A stretch of DNA of 64,000 nt from Bacteroides sp. Lineage in GTDB: Bacteria; Bacteroidota; Bacteroidia; Bacteroidales; Bacteroidaceae. The notes under the pieces were generated by a model. The model was not told where the DNA came from. It saw only the letters and a program-made list of their open reading frames with translations, and ran no database searches. The stretch is taken from positions 119,100-183,099 of the forward strand of contig JAJQFD010000010.1 of the NCBI GenBank assembly GCA_021201335.1. Reading direction: 5' to 3'. Shown here one piece after another: positions 9,807-19,998 of the stretch; the stretch's first letter is position 1, and every line of letters begins with the position of its first letter. A program made the translations under genes and the position numbers.

Positions 9807-11258
9807 ATGATCAACCCTAAAATGATATGCCGGATCATGGGATTCCTCATCATGGTAGAAAGCGTAATGTTACTTTGCTGTGCCTGTGTGTCCCTAATCT
9901 ATGGTGGCGATGATCTTTATAGTTTTCTTATCACTTTACTTATTACACTTGTCGCAGGTGGTATATTGATCTTCCTGGGGAGAAAAGCAGGAAAAGAATT
10001 TACCCGACGAGACAGCATTATCATTGTTAGTATCTCCTGGGTGATTGTGTCAGCTTTTGGTATGCTGCCTTTTTATATCAGTGGGTATATTCCCAACATT
10101 ACCAATGCTTTTTTCGAAACCATTTCTGGATTTACAAGCACAGGATCCAGTATATTGGATGACATTGAGGCTCTGCCTCACGGATTACAATTCTGGCGTT
10201 GTATGACACAATGGATTGGAGGATTGGGAATTGTTTTTTTCACACTGGCCGTGCTCCCGATTTTTGGTATAGGAGGATTACAACTTTTTGCCGCTGAGGC
10301 CAGTGGACTTTCCAGCGATAAAGTTCATCCCCGAATCGGAGTAACCGCTAAATGGATATGGAGCATATATTCTGGACTTACTGCGCTTATTGCCGGTTTA
10401 TTATGGCTCGGTGATATGGATTTGTTTGACAGTATTTGTCATGCTTTCTCTACAGCTGGTACAGGTGGCTACTCTACAAAACAAGCCAGCATTGCCTATT
10501 ATAATTCTCCTTATATAGAATATGTTATTTCCATTTTCATGACTATCTCGGGCATCAACTTCATGCTGCTTTTATTATTTGTAAATGGAAAATTCAAGAA
10601 GTTTTTCCAGGACACGGAATTAAAATGGTATCTTATCTCAGTAACCGTTTTCACCGTTTTTATAAGTTTGGGACTTTATAAAACCACTCCCATGGGATTG
10701 GAAGAATCATTTCGAAAAGCACTCTTCCAGGTTACCTCGCTCCATACCTCTACCGGATTTGCCAGTGCTGACTATATGACCTGGCAACCCATCTTCTGGG
10801 AAGCCTTAACTGTATTAATGCTTATTGGTGCCTGTGCAGGAAGTACTTCTGGTGGAATTAAATGTATTCGTATGGTCATACTTTCCAAGATTTCAAAAAA
10901 TGAATTCAAACGAATTATCCATCCGAATGCTGTTCTCCCTGTCCGGGTTAACAAAAAAGTAATCCAACCTTCTACCCTTACCAGCGTGCAAGCATTTATA
11001 TTTATTTACCTGATTATTATTATCTTCAGTTGTCTGTGTATGACTGCTTTTGGAGTAGGATTTGAAGAGTCTATTGGTACAGTGGTTTCCAGCATCGGAA
11101 ACATGGGACCCGGATTAGGGATGACAGGCCCCGCCTATTCTTGGAACGCATTGCCGGATGCAGCCAAATGGCTTGCTTCTTTCCTGATGCTGGTAGGACG
11201 TTTGGAGTTATTTACCGTATTAATACTCTTCTCTCTCGGATTCTGGAAAAGAAACTAA
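9807..11258 (+). CDS. trkH: Trk potassium transporter membrane subunit TrkH
   Basis: Potassium-translocating subunit of 483 residues with around ten to twelve hydrophobic segments. The pore loops carry the selectivity-filter glycines in STGSSI, STAGTGGYST, HTSTGFAS and the fourth-repeat segment near GNMGPGLG. Adjacent trkA (5 bp upstream) provides the regulatory ring. The stop codon overlaps the end of the convergent S9 peptidase gene by 4 bp, leaving no room for a terminator between them. Confidence 0.95.
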   Translation: MINPKMICRIMGFLIMVESVMLLCCACVSLIYGGDDLYSFLITLLITLVAGGILIFLGRKAGKEFTRRDSIIIVSISWVIVSAFGMLPFYISGYIPNITNAFFETISGFTSTGSSILDDIEALPHGLQFWRCMTQWIGGLGIVFFTLAVLPIFGIGGLQLFAAEASGLSSDKVHPRIGVTAKWIWSIYSGLTALIAGLLWLGDMDLFDSICHAFSTAGTGGYSTKQASIAYYNSPYIEYVISIFMTISGINFMLLLLFVNGKFKKFFQDTELKWYLISVTVFTVFISLGLYKTTPMGLEESFRKALFQVTSLHTSTGFASADYMTWQPIFWEALTVLMLIGACAGSTSGGIKCIRMVILSKISKNEFKRIIHPNAVLPVRVNKKVIQPSTLTSVQAFIFIYLIIIIFSCLCMTAFGVGFEESIGTVVSSIGNMGPGLGMTGPAYSWNALPDAAKWLASFLMLVGRLELFTVLILFSLGFWKRN

Positions 11259-13664
11259 TGTTTCCCCTTCACATACATCTCCAACCACTCATCTTCTTCC
11301 CACAACATATGCAGGATGTTTTCTTTGGCGGAATATCCATGACTCTCTAATGGCAGCACCACATACCGAACCGTGGCTCCATGTCCTTTCAGGGCGTTGT
11401 AATACCTTTCGGATTGCATCGGGAATGTTCCTGTATTGTTATCCATTTCTCCATGTATCAGCAACAAAGCCCCGTTCAATTTATCCGCGTGCATAAAGGG
11501 AGACATGGTGTTATAGACATCGGGAGCTTCCCAATACGTTCGTCTCTCAGCCTGGAAACCAAAGGGAGTGAGTGTGCGATTATAAGCGCCGCTTCGGGCA
11601 ATGCCTGCTTTAAAAAGATGAGTATGCGTCAGCAAATTGGCCGTCATAAAAGCGCCGTAAGAATGTCCGCCGATGGCGATTCTTTCCGGATCGCCGATGC
11701 CCCTTTCGGTAATGGCTTTCACAGCAGCTTCGGCATTCATCACCAGTTGTTTCACGAAAGCATCGTTGCGTTCCTCTGCTTTCTCCCCCACGATGGGCAT
11801 CTCCACCCGGTCGAGGATGCAATAACCCCGCGTTACCCAGAATACAGGAGAACCATAATTGATATACGTAAACCGATACCGCGAACCCCGTACCTGTCCC
11901 GCATCCGCAGAAGATTTGTATTCACGGGGATAAGCCCACATCAACACCGGCAAACGACCATCCTTTTGCTGATCATAGCCCTCCGGAAGATACATGGTGG
12001 CCGTTAGCTTTATTCCGTCTTCCCGGGTATAGTGGATCAGTTTCTTGGTTACTCCTCTCAGGCTGGGGTATGGATCGGCGAAATCAGTCAACTGGTTGGC
12101 TTTTTTCCGCTTCAAATCCCGCAGCAAATAATTAACAGGTTCCGTGACAGACTCCCGGGAAGTGACAACCTGGAGTTTAGCAGGATCAGTCACCCTCACA
12201 ACCCGCTCATAATAAGGAGCCTGGCACCTCCAGAGAATATTGTTTTGTTTTTTGCCGATATGATAAGCGCTGAGATAAGGCATGTCTCCCTCCGGGGAAG
12301 CTCCATCCGAAATCAGGATCAATTCCTGATTTTGATTCCGGGTGTACAATACTTGCCGGTTGAATTCATTGCGTACCATCAGAGGCTCTCCGGGGTTATT
12401 ATACTGATCGTCGGAAGATAAATCGAAGAGCAAGACAGGAGCTTCGGCAGAGGCGGGTTTAAAGGTGTATGTTTTTCTGCAGCGGGTGGCGGAAGAAGAT
12501 TCAACCAACAAGGCGAAATCGTCCGAATGCCAGAAAATGCGGAAAAAGCGAAGCGCGGTGCGGGCGACTTCTTCTTTCTGTTGATCAAAAGGACTGGATA
12601 GCTGATAAACAATGTCTTTGTATTCAACCTGGTTTTTCCGGGGGTTCCCTTCGTCCTGTGCTTCTACCCAATAAACAGTGGCAGGTTTATCCGGACGCCA
12701 GCTAAACCGACGGGGATAAGGAGAAGCGGTATCATACCCCATGATGGGTAAGATCGTGGGGGTTTCCGTCAGTTCCTTACATTCATTTCCCTGTGTATCC
12801 GTAAGGAAGTACCGCGCCGGAAAATTAGACAAAGGAACCATATACGAATAAGGCCGTTGAATGGTTTTCATTAACAGATAATTCCGGTCGGGCGATACGC
12901 TCAGGTGTGAGTAAATGGCGGAGGTACCTATTTCGGTTTCCTTCCCGTCAGCAGTTATTTTCAGGGGTTGAGCTGTAAAGTAATAATCCAGGAGTGCTTC
13001 GTCATGTTTATCTTTCAGTAAATCCTGATAAGTGCGCGAGGGTGTTTTCTTCCCTTTATTTTCCTGAACAAGCGGACCGACAGGTACGGGTGACTTTACA
13101 GGAGGATGATTCCTGTCATTGGGAACGACCAATGTTATAAAATCATCATTCGCCAGCCATTCAACCTTAAATCCTTGTGTGGCATTTATTTTCCGGTTGC
13201 TCATCCGCACGGCGCGAGGCTCGTCCACAGACGCTGTATATAGATAGATGCCTCCTTTTTCACGGACAAACAACAATACCTGGTCTTTTTGTGGATACCA
13301 GGCATACGAGGCAATGGTAGCGGATGCAGGTAAGCCAGTGACCGGAATACTCTTCAACGTCTGAATATTCTTAAACAAAGCCGAGACATAATCCCGCGAC
13401 CGGCTGGGGGGAATAATAATGCGGGTCGATCCGGACGCCTGCCAGTTTTAACTCCGGCTGAGAGAGTACTTCAATGGAATAATAAGAAGAGCGCTCCAAC
13501 TGCAACATCCATTCGTTGGACTGACTGAAAGATACGGATGGTGACGGTGACGCCATAGCCAGTTCTTCAATTTCGCGGGGAGGTAACTGGAAACTCATAT
13601 CTTGCGGAAATAAGTGAGAGGTGAATAAACAAAAAAGACTGAAAAAGAGAAGCTGTTTTTTCAT
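11255..13664 (-). pseudogene. S9 prolyl-oligopeptidase-family peptidase, broken by a frameshift
   Basis: Secreted serine peptidase with a seven-bladed propeller followed by an alpha/beta-hydrolase domain. The main open part (11255-13378, 707 codons) holds the nucleophile motif GGHSYGAF, the acid in HGEMDNN and the histidine in ESHGYS. The signal peptide (MKKQLLFF, start at 13664) and first ~85 codons are in another frame. Removing one G from the six-G run at 13406-13411 joins them into about 802 residues reading SPSRSRDYVSALFKN. The catalytic region resembles the glutamyl endopeptidase branch of S9 (inference). It may be a true pseudogene, a phase-variable tract or a sequencing error. Confidence 0.85.
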
Positions 13665-13867
13665 AATATGTATCATTAAGAAGTGGAAGTCATCTTGACT
13701 TTTAGTAATTAAAAAATAGTATTTAGTAAAGATACAATTGAAAATGATATAATTCCTCATTTATCCGCTTCAAAAAGTGACTTTAAGACAAAAATGATCT
13801 TTGAAAGGAAGAAGTATGCTTTCTCAATGATGTGTATTATAGGTTTGATAGATAGAGAAAATATTTA

Positions 13868-13875
13868 TAGCTTTG
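13868..13875 (+). promoter_or_regulatory. Bacteroidales -7 box for the immunity gene pair
   Basis: TAGCTTTG followed by CGGGC, about 88 bp before the ATG at 13963. It lies inside a short overlapping reading frame (13794-13976), which argues that the short frame is not a gene. Confidence 0.45.
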
Positions 13876-13962
13876 CGGGCATACAAACAACACTGATACA
13901 AGCATTACCGGATAAATTTATGGATGCCTCAATTATAAAACTTAAACCGGAGAACACGAATT

Positions 13963-14601
13963 ATGAAAGATTATAACCAAGAGTACTTTTTTTTAAGATC
14001 GAGGGGTGCAAATATTCCTGTATTGGAATATGGTGGTAGTCATCCCATTGCAAATAGTCATTTATTACTCTCAAAAGATGCTATTGATAATAAACTGATC
14101 ATTCCTTTGATCTATTCAAAACCTTTCGTGAAAAATGCGCAATTGGCAGATGTGAATTTTATAGGTTTTCATGAAGTTATCTCTGAGCGGTTTAAAGAAC
14201 ATTTAGACAAAATAAAATTAGAGAATATACAATTTGTACCCGTAACTATTCAGGATTATGATAATGAAATTCACAAACGATATTACCTTCTTCATGTCCA
14301 CCATGTAATCAGGTGTGCTGATCTCGGAAAGTCAAAATGGAGATCATCTTCCCTTTATCCTGACGAAGTAGTAAGTTTTAAAAAACTTGTATTGGATAAT
14401 GAAGTATTAGATAAAATACCAGAAGAGAACCGCTTAATCATTGCTCTGGAAGAACAAAACTTATATCATATTTATCATCGGACGATAGTGGATCATATTT
14501 TACAAAGCCATCCCACAGGAGTAGCATTTTATCCATTAGCTGGTTGTATTAATCGTGAATCTTTCGAAGATGAGTTTTTGGATTATATTATAACGGATTA
14601 A
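13963..14601 (+). CDS. Imm11-type (DUF1629) immunity protein, copy 1
   Basis: The 212-residue protein has no signal peptide or membrane segment, so it is cytoplasmic. The central block ISERFKEHLDKIKLENIQF, then VPVTIQD and a strand-rich YYLLHVH segment, matches the Imm11/MXAN_0049 family of immunity proteins for polymorphic toxins. About 40% of positions look shared with the next gene, including the N-terminal DYNxEYFxL start. No toxin gene is recognisable nearby, so this looks like an orphan immunity gene that may guard against toxins of neighbouring cells (inference). GC content is lower than in flanking housekeeping genes. Confidence 0.7.
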   Translation: MKDYNQEYFFLRSRGANIPVLEYGGSHPIANSHLLLSKDAIDNKLIIPLIYSKPFVKNAQLADVNFIGFHEVISERFKEHLDKIKLENIQFVPVTIQDYDNEIHKRYYLLHVHHVIRCADLGKSKWRSSSLYPDEVVSFKKLVLDNEVLDKIPEENRLIIALEEQNLYHIYHRTIVDHILQSHPTGVAFYPLAGCINRESFEDEFLDYIITD

Positions 14602-14701
14602 CCATTCAAAGTTACCATTTATTCCGGGATGCCTGGGATGGCATGTAATACACGAAATCATTGAATAGCAAACGACAAAATAAAACATGGACAATAAGAT
14701 T

Positions 14702-15355
14702 ATGCAGGATTACAATGAAGAATATTTTTATCTAAAGCCGACAGAGTTGGAAATTTATCCGATGGTGCAATATGCTCAAGGAGGTGGAGATTCTATGGAA
14801 GTATTTGACGATACCCCTTTAAATATTGCGAAAACCAGAACGATATGTTTTGCTCAACCCATCCCTAAAGATCCACAACTAGCCGATCATCATTTCTTAA
14901 CAGCGAATGCACCTGTAATTTCCGAGCGCTTGAAGGGTGTATTTGATCATTTAAATCTGAATGGAATTCAGTTTCTTCCGGCAGTTATTCAGGATAAAGA
15001 AGGGGAAACACATAATGGTTATTACATTATTCATGTAATAAATCAGATAAAATGTATGGATAAAGATAGATCAGAATGGACTCCTAGCAGAAGAAAGCCA
15101 GGAAAAGCGTCTGAAGTAAAAAAGCTTATTTTGGACAATAATGTATTAGACAAGGTACCTTTGGAGGAACGTTTAGTGTTTGCTTTATGGGAAAATTCCT
15201 TGAATGTTCTTTTCCATCAATCTGTTGTCGAAAAAATACTTGAGATAGGACCAACCGGATTAACCATTTATCGTTTATCGAAATGGGATTCAAAGTTACC
15301 ATTTATCGAATCGTATAGTTCTGGGAAAGAGGATAAGAAAGAGGAAATAGGATAG
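14702..15355 (+). CDS. Imm11-type (DUF1629) immunity protein, copy 2
   Basis: Paralogue of the preceding gene. It keeps the MQDYNEEYFYL start, the ISERLKGVFDHLNLNGIQF block, the PAVIQD strand, and the W-x-P/S segment before KKLILDNNVLDKVP. I start at 14702 because this ATG aligns with the start of copy 1; an ATG five codons earlier (14687) is also in frame. The Lys/Glu-rich tail (EDKKEEIG) is absent from copy 1. The 100-bp gap after copy 1 contains no separate promoter that I can see. Divergence between the two copies suggests different toxin specificities (inference). Confidence 0.7.
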   Translation: MQDYNEEYFYLKPTELEIYPMVQYAQGGGDSMEVFDDTPLNIAKTRTICFAQPIPKDPQLADHHFLTANAPVISERLKGVFDHLNLNGIQFLPAVIQDKEGETHNGYYIIHVINQIKCMDKDRSEWTPSRRKPGKASEVKKLILDNNVLDKVPLEERLVFALWENSLNVLFHQSVVEKILEIGPTGLTIYRLSKWDSKLPFIESYSSGKEDKKEEIG

Positions 15356-15433
15356 AAAAGAAAAAGTGGGTTATCCAAAAGGTTCTTCCCTACCCTCCAA
15401 AAGAAGCAGTCTTCATAAGGTTCATATATTCTT

Positions 15434-15514
15434 GTCATTCAGAGCGTAGCGAAGAATCTGTAACATAGCCGTAGAATGGTTTTGGAACAGATCCCTCCTT
15501 TCATTCGGGATGAC
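15434..15514. repeat. GTCATTC...GAAGAATCT inverted repeat
   Basis: Two 27-bp arms (15434-15460 and 15488-15514) are imperfect inverted copies that both begin GTCAT outward. The left arm, GTCATTCAGAGCGTAGCGAA, is the kind of interspersed palindrome common in Bacteroidota genomes. The whole 15356-15902 stretch is made of repeats with no credible gene. Confidence 0.65.
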
Positions 15515-15550
15515 GGAAAGTTTATGGATACAGACACTTTTTCGTAGGAA

Positions 15551-15760
15551 AGGCTGGAAGCCTGTCCGGTTTAGCCTAAGGTGAAATGAACAACGTGAAT
15601 GAAACCCTGGGTAAATAAGGTTATCAGGGAAAAGTACCGTAGGTACGAACGATCATTAAACCACACCGGCCGTTCCTACGGAACTTATGTTAGCTACCTC
15701 ACCACTACCCGGCACTGCGCTTCGCTGGTACCGGGCTAAACCGGGACAGGCTTCCAGCCT
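15551..15760. repeat. 210-bp element with 26-bp terminal inverted repeats
   Basis: The left arm (15551-15576, AGGCTGGAAGCCTGTCCGG...) and right arm (15734-15760) are reverse complements except for one indel. The interior contains a second, smaller palindrome built on CCGTAGGTACGAACG and CGTTCCTACGG (about 15640-15680). It is non-coding and could be a miniature inverted-repeat element or a structured RNA. Confidence 0.65.
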
Positions 15761-15762
15761 TA

Positions 15763-15822
15763 AGAAGCTAAGAGGTGCCTACAGAAGCTAAGGGTTGCCT
15801 ACAAAAGCTAAGGATTGCCTAC
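15763..15822. repeat. Three tandem 20-bp repeats
   Basis: Units at 15763, 15783 and 15803 read AGAAGCTAAGAGGTGCCTAC with small changes, followed by a partial fourth (AGAAG). The period is 20, unlike the 22-bp arrays elsewhere. Confidence 0.75.
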
Positions 15823-15902
15823 AGAAGAGTGCGTGTGTTAAAAACCGTCAAATTCACCTATTTTTTGCCAAGCAGAGATAGCAATTACAAAAAATTAAGT
15901 CC

Positions 15903-15910
15903 TACCTTTG
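15903..15910 (+). promoter_or_regulatory. Bacteroidales -7 box upstream of small secreted protein
   Basis: TACCTTTG followed by CGCCC, 18 bp before the ATG at 15929. Confidence 0.55.
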
Positions 15911-15928
15911 CGCCCGATTCCAAAAAAG

Positions 15929-16318
15929 ATGAGAACAAATCTAAAATATAGTATCCTCTGGATCTTTATCCTGATATTGGGTAGTGTCGCCATGCAAGCT
16001 TCCTCCCAACACTATATGTCCGTTCCTTCCGAATCCATCTCCTGTTATGAGGCCAGTAATTCCTTTTCAACTTCCCGCAACAGCAGGCGAAGCATCGATA
16101 GGTTATATCATGATAGCATTTTCAATATCTGCGATGATGTAAGCATTGGTTCACTGCATATTCCGGTAATAAAAAGTTTTACGCGCTTTACGCAACTTTA
16201 TAAAACAGTTTGTTCGGAGAAATACAACCAGCAAAAGTCTCATCTCTCTTTTATTCCTCCTCAGCTTTTCTTCTCGACGAGCTATTACGTGTTCGGGCTG
16301 AGAAAAATTATTATTTAG
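15929..16318 (+). CDS. Small secreted or membrane-anchored protein of unknown function
   Basis: About 129 residues. A clear N-terminal hydrophobic segment (YSILWIFILILGSVAMQ) acts as signal peptide or anchor; the rest is Ser-, Tyr- and Phe-rich with no domain I recognise. The ATG at 15929 is chosen because it follows a -7 box directly; the frame could extend to a TTG at 15908, but that overlaps the box. It lies upstream of nuoA but probably has its own promoter. A well-placed promoter and signal peptide make it a likely gene. Confidence 0.55.
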   Translation: MRTNLKYSILWIFILILGSVAMQASSQHYMSVPSESISCYEASNSFSTSRNSRRSIDRLYHDSIFNICDDVSIGSLHIPVIKSFTRFTQLYKTVCSEKYNQQKSHLSFIPPQLFFSTSYYVFGLRKIII

Positions 16319-16429
16319 CCTACTTTTTGTTAAACAATTGCGTTCGCAATAGCATTATAAATGTTGCGCAATGTTAAGCATTGTGCTACAGTCTTATTTT
16401 TTCTATTTCACCAAAAAATCATAGTTATT

Positions 16430-16780
16430 ATGAATTTTACTTTGTTAGTCGTATCCTTTTTAACGGCTATTACCCTTGTAGGAGCAGCTATTATTATTGC
16501 CAAGCTGATCTCGCCCCGTTCTTACAACACACAAAAGATGGAGGCTTATGAGTGTGGTGTTCCTACCCGCGGAAAGTCCTGGATGCAGTTTCGGGTGGGA
16601 TATTACCTTTTCGCCATCTTGTTCCTGATGTTTGATGTAGAAACCGTATTCCTCTATCCCTGGGCCGTAATTGCCAGAGATCTGGGAACAGCCGGACTGA
16701 TTAGTATTTTGTTCTTCTTTATTATTCTGGTGTTAGGGCTTGCTTATGCCTGGAGGAAAGGAGCTTTGGAATGGAAATAA
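16430..16780 (+). CDS. nuoA: NADH-quinone oxidoreductase subunit A
   Basis: Small membrane subunit of complex I. The 116 residues have three helices and the conserved MEAYECGVPT block followed by FRVGYYLFAILFLMFDVE, which interacts with the quinone cavity. I start at the ATG at 16430 rather than an earlier in-frame ATG at 16361, as the extra residues have no counterpart in the family. Its 3' end overlaps nuoB by 10 bp. It is the first gene of a ten-gene operon. Confidence 0.95.
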   Translation: MNFTLLVVSFLTAITLVGAAIIIAKLISPRSYNTQKMEAYECGVPTRGKSWMQFRVGYYLFAILFLMFDVETVFLYPWAVIARDLGTAGLISILFFFIILVLGLAYAWRKGALEWK

Positions 16781-17361
16781 AAAAGCCGAAAATAAAATCA
16801 ATTCCTTATGACGAGTTTATCGACAATGAATCGTTGGAAAAGATGGTCGCCGAGCTTAACCAAGGAGGAGCAAATGTATTTCTGGGAGTACTGGACGACG
16901 TCATTAACTGGGGACGCAGCAACTCGCTGTGGCCACTTACGTTTGCCACCAGTTGTTGCGGTATTGAGTTCATGGCACTTGGCGCCGCGCGTTATGATAT
17001 GGCCCGCTTTGGGTTCGAAGTAGCCCGTGCCAGTCCGCGCCAGGCCGATATGATTATGGTATGCGGAACCATTACCAATAAGATGGCTCCCGTATTAAAA
17101 CGACTGTACGATCAGATGGCCGATCCGAAATATGTAGTAGCCGTGGGTGGCTGTGCGATTAGCGGAGGCCCTTTTAAGAAATCCTACCATGTGGTGAACG
17201 GTATTAATAAGTTCTTACCGGTAGATGTATATATTCCCGGATGCCCTCCCCGACCCGAGACTTTCTTTTATGGCATGATGCAGTTGCAGCGTAAAGTGAA
17301 AGTAGAAAAATTCTTCGGAGGCGTCAACAAAAAGCAAAAGAAACATGAGTCAACTGATTGA
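16771..17361 (+). CDS. nuoB: NADH-quinone oxidoreductase subunit B
   Basis: Peripheral-arm subunit that binds the terminal 4Fe-4S cluster N2, which passes electrons to quinone. The four ligand cysteines are visible: the tandem pair in TSCCGIEFM, one in GGCAISGG and one in PGCPPRPE. Length (196) is normal. It overlaps nuoA by 10 bp and nuoCD by 17 bp, which points to tight translational coupling. Confidence 0.96.
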   Translation: MEIKKPKIKSIPYDEFIDNESLEKMVAELNQGGANVFLGVLDDVINWGRSNSLWPLTFATSCCGIEFMALGAARYDMARFGFEVARASPRQADMIMVCGTITNKMAPVLKRLYDQMADPKYVVAVGGCAISGGPFKKSYHVVNGINKFLPVDVYIPGCPPRPETFFYGMMQLQRKVKVEKFFGGVNKKQKKHESTD

Positions 17362-18904
17362 GATAGCACCGGAAGCACTACACGAAGAAATGTGGAAGCT
17401 GCGAAAAGAGAAACAAATGGACTTTCTGGAAAGCCTGACGGGTATGGACTGGGGAGAAACACTGGGTGTTATCTATCATCTGGAATCTACCGTTACCGGC
17501 GAGCGTATGGTCGTGAAAACAGAAACCGAGCGAAACAGCCCCGAGCTGCCTTCTGTTTGCGACATCTGGAAAGCTGCCGAACTGAATGAACGTGAAGCCT
17601 ACGACATGTTTGGTATCTTGTTTATCAATCACCCGGACTTACGTCGCCTCTTTCTACGTAATGATTGGGTAGGACACCCGCTGCGGAAAGATGATGACCC
17701 TAATGATGAACGGAATCCGCTGCGTATGTGTAACGAAGCAACCATCGATACTACCTATGAGTTGGAATTAAACCCCGACGGTACGATTGAAGAACATGAA
17801 AACGTGATCTTTGACGACCGGGAATATGTCGTGAATATCGGCCCTCAACATCCGGCGACACATGGCGTACTGCGTTTCCGTGTATCGCTGGAAGGAGAAA
17901 TCATCCGAAAGATCGATGTTAACTGCGGTTATATCCACCGGGGAATCGAAAAGATGAGTGAGTCTTTAACGTATCCTCAAATACTGGGCCTCACAGATCG
18001 TATGGATTATTTGGGTGCCCACCAAAACCGCCATGCGCTCTGTATGTGTATCGAAAAGGCGATGGGTGTAGAAGTTTCGGAACGCGTGAAATACATCCGC
18101 ACACTGATGGACGAACTTCAACGAATTGATTCCCACCTGCTTTTCTTCTCCGCGCTTTGCATGGACCTGGGCGGGTTGACGGCCTTCTTCTACGGATTCC
18201 GCGACCGCGAAAAGATACTGGATATTTTTGAAGAAACGTGCGGTGGACGCCTTATCATGAACTACAATACGATTGGTGGAGTTCAGGCAGATATTCATCC
18301 GAATTTCGTGAAACGGGTGAAAGAGTTTATCCCGTATATGCGGGGAATCATTCACGAGTATCACGATCTCTTTACCGGAAACATCATCGCCCAGCAACGT
18401 TTGAAGGGTGTGGGTGTTCTCAGCCGCGAAGATGCCATCAGCTTTGGAGCGACAGGAGGAACAGGACGCGCCTCGGGATGGGCCTGCGATGTACGAAAGA
18501 GAATGCCTTACGGAGTGTACGACCAGGTAGACTTCAAAGAGATTCTTTATACGGAAGGTGATTGCTTTGCGCGCTATATGGTGCGTATGGATGAGATTAT
18601 GGAATCCATGAAGATCATTGAACAATTGATTGATAATATTCCGGAAGGCAACTATCAGGAAAAGATGAAACCTGTTATCCGTGTTCCCGAAGGAAGCTAC
18701 TATACCGCTGTAGAAGGTAGCCGCGGAGAATTCGGGGTTTATCTGGAAAGCCGGGGAGAGAAATCTCCTTACCGCCTGAAGTTCAGAAGTACGGGCTTGC
18801 CTCTGGTTTCCACGGTAAATACCATTGCTTCCGGAGGAAAGATTGCCGACCTGATTGCCATCGGCGGCACACTGGATTATGTAGTACCGGATATTGATCG
18901 CTAA
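17345..18904 (+). CDS. nuoCD: NADH-quinone oxidoreductase fused subunits C and D
   Basis: A 519-residue fusion. Residues about 1-125 are the NuoC (30-kDa) domain with the block [11 protein letters not shown] and the LRRLFL segment. From about residue 150 comes NuoD (49-kDa), beginning [15 protein letters not shown]; the histidines in this loop line the quinone site. The protein ends in the family's characteristic DYVVPDIDR. NuoCD fusion is widespread in bacteria. The NuoC part is shorter than in E. coli. Confidence 0.96.
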   Translation: MSQLIEIAPEALHEEMWKLRKEKQMDFLESLTGMDWGETLGVIYHLESTVTGERMVVKTETERNSPELPSVCDIWKAAELNEREAYDMFGILFINHPDLRRLFLRNDWVGHPLRKDDDPNDERNPLRMCNEATIDTTYELELNPDGTIEEHENVIFDDREYVVNIGPQHPATHGVLRFRVSLEGEIIRKIDVNCGYIHRGIEKMSESLTYPQILGLTDRMDYLGAHQNRHALCMCIEKAMGVEVSERVKYIRTLMDELQRIDSHLLFFSALCMDLGGLTAFFYGFRDREKILDIFEETCGGRLIMNYNTIGGVQADIHPNFVKRVKEFIPYMRGIIHEYHDLFTGNIIAQQRLKGVGVLSREDAISFGATGGTGRASGWACDVRKRMPYGVYDQVDFKEILYTEGDCFARYMVRMDEIMESMKIIEQLIDNIPEGNYQEKMKPVIRVPEGSYYTAVEGSRGEFGVYLESRGEKSPYRLKFRSTGLPLVSTVNTIASGGKIADLIAIGGTLDYVVPDIDR

Positions 18905-18921
18905 ATATAGTAAATAAAATT

Positions 18922-19998
18922 ATGTTCGACTTTAGTATAGTTACCAACTGGATACACCAAACGCTTACCTCCGTTATGCCGGAAGGATGGGCTGTTTTGA
19001 TTGAGTGTGTATTGATTGGGGTATGCATTATCCTGGCTTATGCCATGCTTGCCATCGTACTGATCTACATGGAAAGAAAAGTCTGTGCTTATTTCCAGTG
19101 CCGTCTGGGCCCGATGCGGGTAGGGCCGCAGGGAATCTTCCAGGTATTCGCGGATGTGATCAAGATGCTGATTAAAGAAATTATCAGTCTGAAACATTCC
19201 GATAAGTTCCTGTATGAGCTGGCTCCTTTCATGGTGATCATTGCCTCCATTCTGGCTTTCTCGTGTATACCGATCAACAAAGGAATGGAAGTGCTGGACT
19301 TCAATGTGGGTGTCTTCTTCCTGTTGGCTGCCTCTTCGATTGGGGTGGTCGGTATTCTGCTGGCTGGTTGGGGAAGTAATAATAAATTCTCCCTGATTGG
19401 CGCCATGCGTAGTGGGGCGCAGATCATCAGTTATGAATTACCCATTGGATTATCCATCCTGACGATGGTTGTATTTATGGGTACCTTGCAATTCAGCGAA
19501 ATAGTGGAAGGACAAACCGCAGGATGGAATATCTTCCGGGCGCATGTTCCTGCCTTTATCGCCTTTATTATCTACCTCATTGCCGGAAACGCGGAAACCA
19601 ACCGGGGGCCTTTCGACTTGCCGGAAGCAGAGAGCGAATTAACAGCCGGATATCATACCGAATATTCGGGGATGCATTTCGGTTTCTTCTACCTGGCCGA
19701 ATTCCTGAACATGTTTATCATTGCCAGTGTGGCCGCTACTGTCTTCCTGGGGGGCTGGATGCCTTTGCATATTCCGGGACTGGAAGGATTTAACCAGGTG
19801 ATGGACTATATACCGGGCTTTCTCTGGTTCTTCGGTAAAGCCTTCTTTGTGGTGTTCCTCCTGATGTGGATTAAGTGGACTTTCCCGCGCCTGCGCATTG
19901 ACCAGATATTGAGTCTGGAATGGAAATACCTGGTACCCATCAGCATGGTAAACCTGATTTTAATGGTATTGATCGTTATTCTCGAATTACACTTTTGA
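18922..19998 (+). CDS. nuoH: NADH-quinone oxidoreductase subunit H
   Basis: Membrane subunit that completes the quinone chamber at the junction of the two arms. The 358 residues have eight or nine helices, the conserved [20 protein letters not shown] loop and the acidic [20 protein letters not shown] loop, both diagnostic of NuoH. It starts 17 bp after nuoCD. The stop TGA overlaps the nuoI start ATG (TGATG). Confidence 0.96.
   Translation: MFDFSIVTNWIHQTLTSVMPEGWAVLIECVLIGVCIILAYAMLAIVLIYMERKVCAYFQCRLGPMRVGPQGIFQVFADVIKMLIKEIISLKHSDKFLYELAPFMVIIASILAFSCIPINKGMEVLDFNVGVFFLLAASSIGVVGILLAGWGSNNKFSLIGAMRSGAQIISYELPIGLSILTMVVFMGTLQFSEIVEGQTAGWNIFRAHVPAFIAFIIYLIAGNAETNRGPFDLPEAESELTAGYHTEYSGMHFGFFYLAEFLNMFIIASVAATVFLGGWMPLHIPGLEGFNQVMDYIPGFLWFFGKAFFVVFLLMWIKWTFPRLRIDQILSLEWKYLVPISMVNLILMVLIVILELHF

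Noticed and set aside
11381..12007. 208-codon frame on the plus strand
   Set aside because: It is antisense to the conserved catalytic domain of the S9 peptidase.
13794..13976. 60-codon frame before the first immunity gene
   Set aside because: A promoter-like box lies inside it and it has no recognisable domain; kept only as a remote toxin-remnant possibility.
17966..18625. 219-codon frame on the minus strand
   Set aside because: It is a shadow of nuoCD, whose protein is conserved throughout.
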